A program made the position numbers and the translations under genes. A stretch of 42,001 nucleotides of DNA, taken from assembly GCA_021769525.1 (NCBI GenBank), contig JAETSQ010000025.1:1-42001 (forward strand), read 5' to 3'. Source of the DNA: Oscillospiraceae bacterium (GTDB lineage Bacteria; Bacillota; Clostridia; Oscillospirales; Ruminococcaceae). The notes beneath the pieces are model-generated. The model saw only the letters and a list, made by a program, of their open reading frames with translations. It was not told where the DNA came from and ran no database searches. How positions within the stretch are numbered: the stretch's first letter is position 1; every line of letters begins with the position of its first letter. This document shows, in pieces, positions 23,683 through 31,647 of this stretch.

Positions 23683-23979
23683 TCATCCCTGTTTCTTCCC
23701 GATGCGGCGGGCCAGCAGCCAGAGACCGGCGGCCCCCGCCGCCAGCAGGCACCCCAGCCAGGGGAGAAGGGCGAGGCTGCCCCATTTGCCGGCGATGAAG
23801 ATGGCGGTAGGCCCGTCCGCCCCGCCGATGATGCCGACGGAGGCGGCGACCTTGTCCGGAGAGGGCCGCAGAGCGATGTGAAAGGCCAGCCGCAGCAGCA
23901 GAGGGATGGCGAAGCAGAGGGCGGCAGCCCCCGCCGCCAGGACCGAGGCGGCCTTCAGGGCCAGGGTGGTTTTCTTCAT
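23683..23979 (-). CDS. small membrane protein with Na+-decarboxylase beta-subunit motif
   Basis: A 98-residue protein with two hydrophobic segments (about 9-32 and 67-90) and between them ASVGIIGGADGPTAIFIAG. The IGIIGGADGPT-x-IF string is the hallmark of the beta subunit of sodium-pumping oxaloacetate/glutaconyl-CoA/methylmalonyl-CoA decarboxylases, normally about 370-430 residues with 9 or more membrane passes. Here only this re-entrant piece with flanking helices is present, with its own start (AAAGGAGCTTTCTTT before ATG 23979), so it looks like a stand-alone small protein rather than a broken gene. It cannot pump Na+ alone. It sits between yicC and remA. Confidence 0.75.
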   Translation of the reverse strand: MKKTTLALKAASVLAAGAAALCFAIPLLLRLAFHIALRPSPDKVAASVGIIGGADGPTAIFIAGKWGSLALLPWLGCLLAAGAAGLWLLARRIGKKQG

Positions 23980-24020
23980 AAAGAAAGCTCCTTTCCGGGT
24001 TTGTCTGTCCGGCGGGGGAA

Positions 24021-24070
24021 AACTCCCTCAGTCAGCCTTCGGCGGACAGCTCCCTCTGGGAGGGAGCCTT
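24021..24070. repeat. palindromic intergenic repeat, double hairpin (copy 2)
   Basis: Inverse-orientation copy of 2172-2222: ACTCCCTCAGTCAGCC-ttc-GGCgGAC and GCTCCCTCtggGAGGGAGCC. One base of the first stem differs. It lies between the yicC stop and the small membrane-protein gene. Confidence 0.75.
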
Positions 24071-24085
24071 TGCAGCGCGGAAAGA

Positions 24086-24967
24086 TCATTCGATGTTCTG
24101 GACCTGCTCCCGGATCTTCTCGATCTCGCTTTTGATCTCCACCACCACCTGGGCGATGGTCACGTCCTGGGCCTTGCTGCCGATGGTGTTGGCCTCCCGG
24201 TTCATCTCCTGGACGAGAAAATCCAGCTTGCGTCCCACCGCCTCCGGGGTATCCAGGATGGTCCGAAGCTGGGCGATGTGGCTCCGAAGGCGCACCGTCT
24301 CCTCGTCCACTGCCCAGCGGTCCGCCACGATGGCGGCCTCCGCCAGGATGCGCTGCTCCTCCACCGCCGCCTTGCCCAGCAGCTCCTCCATCCGGGCGGT
24401 GAGCTTCTGGCGGTATTCCGCCACCGTCTGGGGGCTGCGCTCCTCCACCCGCGCTACCTTCTCCTCAATGGAGACGAGGCGGTTCAGGATGTCCTCCCGG
24501 AGCTTTTCCCCCTCCGCGCGGCGCATCTGAGAAAAACGCTCCGCCGCCTGGGCCGCCACGGCCAGGACATTGGCCTGGACCTCCTCCTCGTTCTCCTGGG
24601 GCCGGCGGAGGGTGAAGATCTCCCCGAACCGGGCCACTGCCGAAAGGGTGAGGTCATCCGGGAGACCCAGCTCCCTCCCCAGCCCCCGGAGGGCCTCCAC
24701 GTACTCCCGCGCCAGGGCGGCGTTCACCGCCACCTGGGCATCGGTGCCCTCCTCCGCCGCCTGGATCAGGAGGGACACCTCCACCTTGCCCCGGCTGGCG
24801 GCGCCCTGGGCCACGCCCTTTAATTTCTCCTCCAGCCAGCCGTAGGCGCGGGGCAGGCGGGCGGAGAACTCAAAATACCGGTGGTTCACCGATCGGATCT
24901 CCACCGTGATGTCCTTGCCCCCCAGCACCTCCTGGGCCCTTCCATAGCCGGTCATGCTCCGGATCAT
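24086..24967 (-). CDS. yicC: YicC family endoribonuclease
   Basis: A stress-induced RNase family (YloC in Bacillus); E. coli YicC is linked to sRNA decay. 293 residues. N-terminal YicC_N domain starts MIRSMTGYGRAQ with EIRSVNHRYFEFSARLPRAY; the C-terminal DUF1732 domain ends KLDFLVQEMNREANTIGSKA...VVEIKSEIEKIREQVQNIE, rich in the acidic and basic residues typical of the family. ATG 24967 with AAAGGGG about 12 nt upstream; a frame seven codons longer has a weaker start. It is the first gene of the long minus-strand block, behind a good promoter. Confidence 0.93.
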   Translation of the reverse strand: MIRSMTGYGRAQEVLGGKDITVEIRSVNHRYFEFSARLPRAYGWLEEKLKGVAQGAASRGKVEVSLLIQAAEEGTDAQVAVNAALAREYVEALRGLGRELGLPDDLTLSAVARFGEIFTLRRPQENEEEVQANVLAVAAQAAERFSQMRRAEGEKLREDILNRLVSIEEKVARVEERSPQTVAEYRQKLTARMEELLGKAAVEEQRILAEAAIVADRWAVDEETVRLRSHIAQLRTILDTPEAVGRKLDFLVQEMNREANTIGSKAQDVTIAQVVVEIKSEIEKIREQVQNIE

Positions 24968-25031
24968 CCCGCAGACGCCCCTTTCCACAGTCGTTTTTGT
25001 TCCGCAAACCGGATATTTCCCTAATTATATT

Positions 25032-25061
25032 ATTTTACCCGATTCCGGAAGATTTTGTCAA
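25032..25061 (-). promoter_or_regulatory. sigma-A promoter of the yicC-remA-gmk block
   Basis: Minus strand: perfect -35 TTGACA (25061-25056), 18-nt spacer, -10 TAAAAT (25037-25032). The surrounding DNA is AT-rich. It is divergent from the promoter at 25128. Confidence 0.7.
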
Positions 25062-25127
25062 CGGCAGAAAGCCCCCGGCGAAAAGAAAAAACACGGGAAA
25101 AACCTCGGATTTTCCACGCCTTCCGCA

Positions 25128-25156
25128 TTGACAGGGCCCGCCGGGGCTGTTATACT
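25128..25156 (+). promoter_or_regulatory. strong sigma-A promoter of the YegP-like gene
   Basis: Perfect -35 TTGACA (25128-25133), 17-nt spacer, -10 TATACT (25151-25156). The start codon lies about 43 nt downstream of the predicted transcription start. Confidence 0.85.
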
Positions 25157-25204
25157 GGATTTGACAAGATCCGCGCAACTTTATTTTTGGGGAGGTATTT
25201 CACT

Positions 25205-25582
25205 GTGGGCAAATTTGTTGTTAAAACCGTTAAAACTGGCATCAAGTTCAACCTGAAGGCCGGAAACGGCGAAGTCATCGCCACCTCCGAGGTCTACACC
25301 ACCGAGCGCGCCTGCAACGCGGGCATCGAGAGCGTCCGCAAAAACGCCCCCGTCGCCAAGCTGGAGGACCAGACCGTTGAGGGCTTCGAGACGGTGACCA
25401 ATCCCAAGTTCGAGGTCTACACCGACAAGGCCGGGGAGTTCCGCTTCCGCCTGAAGGCCCGCAACGGGGAGATCATCGCCGTTTCCGAGGGGTACAAGGC
25501 CAAGGCCTCCTGCATGAACGGCATCGAGAGCGTCCGCAAGAACGCCCCGGATGCCCCTGTGGTGAAGGAAGAGGAAGAGTAA
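25205..25582 (+). CDS. YegP/DUF1508 tandem-repeat protein
   Basis: A 125-residue protein with two DUF1508 units. Unit one: KFNLKAGNGEVIATSEVYTT with ACNAGIESVRKNAP. Unit two: RFRLKARNGEIIAVSEGYKA with SCMNGIESVRKNAP. The function of this small soluble family is unknown. The start is GTG 25205, with GGGGAGG ten nt upstream; the in-frame ATG at 25055 lies upstream of the promoter and cannot be used. The C-terminus is acidic. With a strong promoter in front and a strong terminator behind, it is a monocistronic and probably highly expressed gene. Confidence 0.9.
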   Translation: MGKFVVKTVKTGIKFNLKAGNGEVIATSEVYTTERACNAGIESVRKNAPVAKLEDQTVEGFETVTNPKFEVYTDKAGEFRFRLKARNGEIIAVSEGYKAKASCMNGIESVRKNAPDAPVVKEEEE

Positions 25583-25589
25583 AAGAAGC

Positions 25590-25622
25590 GGCCCCGCCAT
25601 CAAACCCCGGCGGGGCTTTTTT
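25590..25622 (+). terminator. intrinsic terminator of the YegP-like gene
   Basis: GCCCCGCC...GGCGGGGC hairpin followed by six T, eight nt after the stop codon. Confidence 0.9.
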
Positions 25623-25636
25623 ATTTAGGGAAGGCC

Positions 25637-25665
25637 TTGCCAAAACATCGAAAATTTGTCATAAT
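25637..25665 (+). promoter_or_regulatory. sigma-A promoter of glmU-prs
   Basis: -35 TTGCCA (25637-25642), 17-nt spacer, -10 CATAAT (25660-25665), in an AT-rich stretch 65 nt upstream of the glmU start. Confidence 0.7.
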
Positions 25666-25730
25666 AGAAGCAACATCTTCTTAAAATCTGACCAGGGGCA
25701 TTTTGCCCGTAGAAGGGAGGCTTTTTTGCG

Positions 25731-27008
25731 ATGCCGACGAAGAACACCTGCGCCCTCCTGCTGGCGGGAGGGGAGCACGAGGGGACCGGGAGCTGCCGGT
25801 CCTGGGCCCTTTCCCGGCTGCTGTTCCGTCCCCTTATCCGGTGGGTCTGGGACAACTGTACCGAAGCGGGGATCGAAGAGATATGCGTGATCGCGCAGAG
25901 CGATCCGGAAAGGATCCAGCGGGAGCTGCCGGAAGGGGCTCTCATCCTCCGCCAGGAGCCGGGGCAGGGACTGCGCTGCGCCGAGGCCTTTTTGGCGGAG
26001 CATCGGGATGCCGATGTGCTGGTATTGACCGGGGACGCTCCTTTTTTATTCCCGGAGGTGCTGGAGGGGGCTCTGGCCTCCCACCGGGAGAGGAAGGCCG
26101 CCGCTACCACCATCGCCGCCGCCTGGAAGAACCCCATGGCGGAGGAGGAGCAGCTCTACAGCACCCGGAGCGGCTGGTTCCGGGGGGAGAGCCTGCCAGA
26201 GGCGCTGGGCAAAGGGACCTCCGCCAATGAGCTGGCGGGGGCGGTCCAGGAGGCGGGGGGCCAGGCGGACTGCTGGCTCTCCCCGGACTTCCGGGCGGCC
26301 CTGCGGGCCACCGGACGGCAGCAGCTTGCCCTCCTGAGCCACTTCGCCCTGGAGATGACCCTGGACCGCCTCTACGACCAGGGGGTGGACATCTCCATCC
26401 CCGACGGGGTGGTCATCGACCCGCGGGCCAAGATCGGGGAAGGGACCCAGATCCTCCCCGGCACCATCATCAAAGGGGAGACGGTGGTGGGGGCCGGCTC
26501 GGTCATCGGGCCCAACTCCTGGCTGGAGGACTCCGTCCTGGGGGAGAACTGCGTCATCAACGCCACCTACGTCCTGGGGTCCGTCCTGGAGGACGATGTG
26601 CAGCTGGGGCCCTTCGTCCGGGTGCGGCCGGGGAGCCGCCTGGGCACCGGGGTGCGCATCGGCAACTTTGTGGAGGTGAAGAACGCCACCGTGGGGCCGG
26701 GGACCAAGTCCGCCCACCTCACCTACATCGGGGACGCCGATGTGGGGGCGCGGGTGAACTTCGGCTGCGGGGTGTGCATCGCCAACTACGACGGCATCCA
26801 CAAGCACCGCACCACCATCGGGGACGACTGCTTTTTGGGCTGCAACACCAACCTGGTGGCCCCCGTCACCCTGGGGGACGGGGCCTACACCGCCGCCGGC
26901 ACCACCGTCACCCAGGACGTGCCGGAGGACGCCCTCTGCATCGGCCGCAGCCGCCAGGTGAATCTGCCGGAGCGGGCCAGGGAACACCGGAAGCATCCCA
27001 GAAAGTGA
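25731..27008 (+). CDS. glmU: GlmU-like protein: degenerate uridylyltransferase, intact acetyltransferase half
   Basis: GlmU makes UDP-GlcNAc in two steps. The C-terminal left-handed beta-helix (residues about 225-425) is well kept: VRPGSRLGTGVRIGNFVEVK, SAHLTYIGDADVGARVNFGC, NYDGIHKHRTTIGDDCFLGC and GRSRQVN, so glucosamine-1-phosphate acetylation is likely. The N-terminal half is only about 220 residues. The UTP-binding loop, normally LAAGxGTRMxS, reads LLLAGGEHEGTGSCRSW, and the QxEQxGTGHA motif reads RQEPGQGLRCAEA; GD of the metal site (LVLTGDAPFL) remains. Uridylyltransfer is therefore doubtful. 425 residues against about 455 in typical GlmU. ATG 25731 has GAAGGGAGG upstream. Followed by prs, the standard glmU-prs order. 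Confidence 0.85.
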   Translation: MPTKNTCALLLAGGEHEGTGSCRSWALSRLLFRPLIRWVWDNCTEAGIEEICVIAQSDPERIQRELPEGALILRQEPGQGLRCAEAFLAEHRDADVLVLTGDAPFLFPEVLEGALASHRERKAAATTIAAAWKNPMAEEEQLYSTRSGWFRGESLPEALGKGTSANELAGAVQEAGGQADCWLSPDFRAALRATGRQQLALLSHFALEMTLDRLYDQGVDISIPDGVVIDPRAKIGEGTQILPGTIIKGETVVGAGSVIGPNSWLEDSVLGENCVINATYVLGSVLEDDVQLGPFVRVRPGSRLGTGVRIGNFVEVKNATVGPGTKSAHLTYIGDADVGARVNFGCGVCIANYDGIHKHRTTIGDDCFLGCNTNLVAPVTLGDGAYTAAGTTVTQDVPEDALCIGRSRQVNLPERAREHRKHPRK

Positions 27009-27097
27009 TCTTTTGCGCGGGGCGCGCCGGACATACCATAGATCATGAGGTAAGGTCGTGGAGGGGGCATCCCCCCCGGAACAGAGAGGAAGAGAGT

Positions 27098-28057
<960 letters not shown>

Positions 28058-28234
28058 GGGGGAAGCGCAAGGATGGTTTCTGCCACCAGCCGCAAAGCGG
28101 CGGCTGCGCCGTCAAAATCCCAACCTCCAATGCGCTGGTAGTCCCGAAGCGCCTGGCGACACGCCGGAGGGCGTGAAAAAGAAGGTACTTAAAAAGCACT
28201 ACATAAAAATTGGGAAGTAAAGGGAGAAAATGGG

Positions 28235-31219
28235 ATGGAAAGGATACTGGCCTTTGTTTTGGCGGCAGCGCTGGCTCTTCTGCCAGGCTGTAACACACCA
28301 GCCCCACAGGCGGAAACCTTCCAGGAGGCCCCTGCCTGTACCCTGGAGCTCGCCGGGGAGGGCCTTGCCCTGAAGCCCCGGCAGGAGGCGGATGGGGTAC
28401 ATATTCCCCTGGGAATGGCGTCGGGAGAGCACCTGATTCTGACCTGCACCGCCACCCCCGGCTGCCAGGTGCGGGAGGCGGTGGGCGCCACCGGCCTGGT
28501 AGGGGCCGTGGTGGGGGAGGAAAAGCTCATCCTCACCGCTGGCTCGGTGGGGACCGATCAAATCACCGTCACCTGCGGCGGAGAGGGCTACCAGGACTGC
28601 ACCCTCATTTTGGAGGTGAACATCTCCGCGCCGGTTCTGCCCCTGGTCGTCACCTGCGCTCCGCTGCCCCAGGCCCCGGAGGGAGAGGAGAAGGGACAAC
28701 TGCCGGAAGAGACCCCTCCAGCAGACGCCCCCGCCGGGGAGGAAGAGCCGGAGGGTCTTTTGGACCCGGCCATCCAATATGAGGAAGGCAATCTGGCCCT
28801 CCCGGTGGCCGCCTCCTGCGCCCTCCTGCTGGAGGCTCCGGAGGGAACAGCCTACACCCTGACAGCCCCGGAAGAGGAGGCCGTCGCAGAGGTCATCCTC
28901 CATCCGGAGGGATACCTGGCGATCACCGGCCTGGAGGTGGGAAGCTGCGCCTTCACCCTGGAGGCTTCCCATCCTGATTGGAGCGCCGTCACCCTGGCGG
29001 TGGAGGTACAGGTGAGCCTTCCGGCGCTGCTTGTCACCCCGGAGGCGGAGGGCTTTCTGCTAGACGCTCCCTCCCTGGAGCAGGGGAAGAGCGGCTACCG
29101 CCTCACCCTGGCGGGGCTACCGGAGGAGGCCAAGGTGGAGCTCCGGCAGGACAACGAAAACGTCGCCTTTAGCCTGGTGAAGGAGCAGCTTTCCATCACC
29201 CCCAAGGCGGTGGGTGTTACCAAACTGAACCTGGAGATAAGCTGCGAGGGGTTCCAGCCCCTCAGCCTGGAATACGAATTTGAAGTGACCACCACCAAGG
29301 CGGCCTTTACCCTCAACAGCGGCAAAAGCGCTGCCACCGTGTGGGTGGGGGGGAGCATCTCCCTGCCCATCGCCCTGGGGGCGGGGGCGGAGCTGCTGCT
29401 GGACTGCCCCAAGGAATTGGTGGAGGTGGAACGGGTAGGGAACACCCTTTCGGTAAAGGGAATTGCCCCTGGCACCGCTGTCCTTTCCGCCACCGCCCGG
29501 AAGGAGGGGCTGGCGGATAACCTCCAGCGAGTCACCATCACCGTCACTCCCCACCAGGCGGTGGTGATCACCCTGGGGAGCCGCTCCCTGGCCGGGACCG
29601 TCGGCCAGAGCCAGACGGTGCGGATCACCACAAATCCCGCCGACGCCAAAGTGACTGTCAGCGGCGGGGGAAGCGTTGCCGATTGCAGCTATTCCGGGGG
29701 CGTCCTTACAGTTACTCCCTTCGCCCCCGGCAGCGCCACCATCGCCGTCATCGCCTCCAAGGCGGGCTACACCACTTCCACCGCCTATATCAACCTGACG
29801 GTGGCGGCCCAAGTGGGGAAGATCACCCTTTGGACCAGCCCCACCTCTTTGAATTTGGGACCCAGTGAGGAAGGGAGCTTTACCATCCGGGCCACCCCGG
29901 AGGACGTTAAGCTGGAGGTGCAGCCGGCCAGCGGTGGTGTGAAGTGCCAGCTCAGCGGACGGAAAGTGAGCGTCCAGGCCCCAGGGCCGGATGAGTTCAA
30001 CAGCGGCTCTCTCACCGTTATGGTTACTGTCATCGCCTCCAAGGAAGGATTTCCGGAGGCGGTGGTGACAGTCCCGGTGAGAGTGGGGGCGCCAAGGGAT
30101 ACCTCCGGCTACGCCCGGCGGGTCTTCGAGATTGTAAACCAGGAGCGGGCCAAGGTAGGGGCATCTCCCTTGGTCTATATGGATGATATTCAGGATGCGG
30201 TAGATCTTCGGGCAAGAGAGGTTCGCCAAAAATTTTCCCATACCCGTCCCAACGGGGAAAAATGCGACACCGTTTTGATTCCTTATGGTTATATTGGCTG
30301 TGGAGAGAATATCCATATGGGAAGCATCACCCCGGAGGCCGCTATGACCTCCTGGATGAACTCTCCCGGTCATAAACGAAATATTCTGGATACCTCCTAT
30401 TATGGGATTGTAGTAGGAGTCTACGAAAGTTCCTGGGTACAGATGTTTATTCCCACCTGGGGCGTGGGGGCCTGCACCCTTTGTACCGGCTGTACCAACA
30501 AGGGAACCAGACACGGCTGCAATTCTAACCCGGCCCGCTGCACCTGCGACTGCGACGCCTGCAAAACGCTACGGGAAAATCCTGTCTGCACCCTCTGCGC
30601 AGGCTGTACCAAAACCGGAAGCAACCACGGCTGCACCGGTAACCCTGCCACCTGTACCTGCACCTGCGATGCCTGCAAAACGCTGCGGGAAAATCCTGTC
30701 TGCACCCTCTGCCCCGGCTGTACCAATACAAAACCCAACCATGGCTGCACTGGGGACCCCGCCACCTGTACCTGCGACTGCAATACCTGCAAAACGCTGG
30801 GGAGTTTCTACAAGCCCTGTACCCTTTGCAGCGGCTGCACAGCCACGGGGGTGAACCACGGCTGCACCGGGGACCCCCGCACCTGCTACTGCGCCTGCGA
30901 TGGCTGCAAAAAGCTAAAGGAGGACTACCAGGACAGCCTTCCCTGTCTGGCGTGCGCAGGCTGCACCAAAACCGGAAGCCGCCACGGCTGCACCGGCGAC
31001 CCTGCCACCTGTACCTGCGACTGTGCCGCCTGTGAAGATTGGCGGCAGCTGGAATCCCCCAAACCGGAGCCGACACCGGAGCCGGAGCCGGAGCCAGAGC
31101 CGGAACCGGAGCCAGAGCCGGAGCCGGAACCAGAGCCGGAGCCGGAACCGGAACCCACTCCGGAGCCAACGCCAGAACCGCCTCCGGCGGACGGCGGCGG
31201 GGAGGCCCCCACTCCGTAA
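28235..31219 (+). CDS. lipoprotein: CAP/SCP domain, five Cys-rich repeats, Glu-Pro tail
   Basis: A 994-residue surface protein. Residues 1-19 form a lipoprotein signal (lipobox LPGC, lipidated Cys19). Residues about 25-620 are a chain of beta-rich Ig-like units, the last two clear (ITLGSRSLAGTVGQS..., ITLWTSPTSLNLGPS...). A CAP/SCP domain follows at about 622-741: ARRVFEIVNQERAKVGASPL, KFSHTRPNGEK, GCGENIHMG, MNSPGHKRNIL. Then five repeats of 38-42 residues (about 747-935), each with the frame CxxCxGCT...HGC...C-x-C-x-C-x-x-C, i.e. eight Cys and one His. The end is a PEPEPE tail (about 942-985). GGGAG precedes ATG 28235. It is monocistronic with its own terminator and lies between two copies of the prs 3' end. 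The CAP and Cys parts are less GC-rich than the neighbours. Its function is unknown; adhesion or wall interaction is inference. Confidence 0.88.
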   Translation: MERILAFVLAAALALLPGCNTPAPQAETFQEAPACTLELAGEGLALKPRQEADGVHIPLGMASGEHLILTCTATPGCQVREAVGATGLVGAVVGEEKLILTAGSVGTDQITVTCGGEGYQDCTLILEVNISAPVLPLVVTCAPLPQAPEGEEKGQLPEETPPADAPAGEEEPEGLLDPAIQYEEGNLALPVAASCALLLEAPEGTAYTLTAPEEEAVAEVILHPEGYLAITGLEVGSCAFTLEASHPDWSAVTLAVEVQVSLPALLVTPEAEGFLLDAPSLEQGKSGYRLTLAGLPEEAKVELRQDNENVAFSLVKEQLSITPKAVGVTKLNLEISCEGFQPLSLEYEFEVTTTKAAFTLNSGKSAATVWVGGSISLPIALGAGAELLLDCPKELVEVERVGNTLSVKGIAPGTAVLSATARKEGLADNLQRVTITVTPHQAVVITLGSRSLAGTVGQSQTVRITTNPADAKVTVSGGGSVADCSYSGGVLTVTPFAPGSATIAVIASKAGYTTSTAYINLTVAAQVGKITLWTSPTSLNLGPSEEGSFTIRATPEDVKLEVQPASGGVKCQLSGRKVSVQAPGPDEFNSGSLTVMVTVIASKEGFPEAVVTVPVRVGAPRDTSGYARRVFEIVNQERAKVGASPLVYMDDIQDAVDLRAREVRQKFSHTRPNGEKCDTVLIPYGYIGCGENIHMGSITPEAAMTSWMNSPGHKRNILDTSYYGIVVGVYESSWVQMFIPTWGVGACTLCTGCTNKGTRHGCNSNPARCTCDCDACKTLRENPVCTLCAGCTKTGSNHGCTGNPATCTCTCDACKTLRENPVCTLCPGCTNTKPNHGCTGDPATCTCDCNTCKTLGSFYKPCTLCSGCTATGVNHGCTGDPRTCYCACDGCKKLKEDYQDSLPCLACAGCTKTGSRHGCTGDPATCTCDCAACEDWRQLESPKPEPTPEPEPEPEPEPEPEPEPEPEPEPEPEPTPEPTPEPPPADGGGEAPTP

Positions 31220-31234
31220 TATCCATACCAGAGA

Positions 31235-31270
31235 AGAAAACAGCCAGGGGAAACCCTGGCTGTTTTCTTT
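31235..31270 (+). terminator. intrinsic terminator of the lipoprotein gene
   Basis: AAAACAGCCAGGG-gaaa-CCCTGGCTGTTTTCTTT, a 13-bp perfect stem with a T-run, 15 nt after the stop codon. Confidence 0.92.
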
Positions 31271-31288
31271 GCGGTGTAGGGGAAAAGC

Positions 31289-31428
31289 AGATGGTGCTGC
31301 TGGACACCATCCCGGAGAAGGAGGGGGCCAAGGAGGCGAGGATCACCATGCTGCCGGTGGCCACCGTCTTTGCCGAGGCCATCGCCCGCATCTACGCCGA
31401 CAAACCGGTGTCCCCGCTGTTTACCTGA
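31289..31428 (+). pseudogene. truncated prs 3'-end copy
   Basis: The right copy of the 140-bp direct repeat: the last 46 codons of prs, from an internal ATG (31291) to the stop. Differences from the left copy are GCT/GCG, AAG/AAA and GTA/GTG, all silent. The fragment could still be read as a 45-residue peptide, since AGGGGA lies about 9 nt before the ATG; I consider this accidental. The flank after it (terminator, then pth) is probably the original downstream side of prs. Confidence 0.9.
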
Positions 31429-31451
31429 AAAAATGAAGAAGATATAAGGGA

Positions 31452-31483
31452 CAGCCGGGGCCGGAAGGTCCCGGCTGCCTTTC
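31452..31483 (+). terminator. probable original prs terminator
   Basis: CAGCCGGG...CCCGGCTG (8-bp stem, 10-nt loop) followed by CCTTTCC, 23 nt after the stop of the truncated prs copy. The T-run is poor. Confidence 0.5.
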
Positions 31484-31521
31484 CGAAACGGCAAAATTTG
31501 GGGAGTTCCCGCCGGGGCGGA

Positions 31522-31550
31522 TTGACAGGACCTCGGAAATCGCCTAAAAT
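31522..31550 (+). promoter_or_regulatory. sigma-A promoter of pth-mfd
   Basis: Perfect -35 TTGACA (31522-31527), 17-nt spacer, -10 TAAAAT (31545-31550). The leader to pth is about 90 nt and can form the hairpin GCAGGCAGGGTGG/CCATCCTGCC at about 31567-31600. Confidence 0.8.
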
Positions 31551-31647
31551 AAGGATGCACTTTTTGCAGGCAGGGTGGCTTTACCATCCTGCCCGCTGCC
31601 GGTTTGCCGGTTGTTTGAAATTTTGCCGAAAAAAGGGAGAGGATACC

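Noticed and set aside
25055-25204. Upstream in-frame ATG of the YegP-like gene
   Set aside because: It lies upstream of the clear promoter at 25128-25156, so it would not be on the transcript; GTG 25205 has a good ribosome-binding site.
28058-28234. Integrase, transposase or terminal inverted repeats between prs and the lipoprotein gene
   Set aside because: Only a CAGCCGC/GCGGCGGCTG-type hairpin and no open frame with a start signal are present, so the insertion mechanism is not visible.
30473-31160. Possible CRISPR array because of evenly spaced repeats in the lipoprotein gene
   Set aside because: The repeats are in-frame coding units (Cys-rich repeats and a Glu-Pro tail); there are no unique spacers of constant length and no cas genes.
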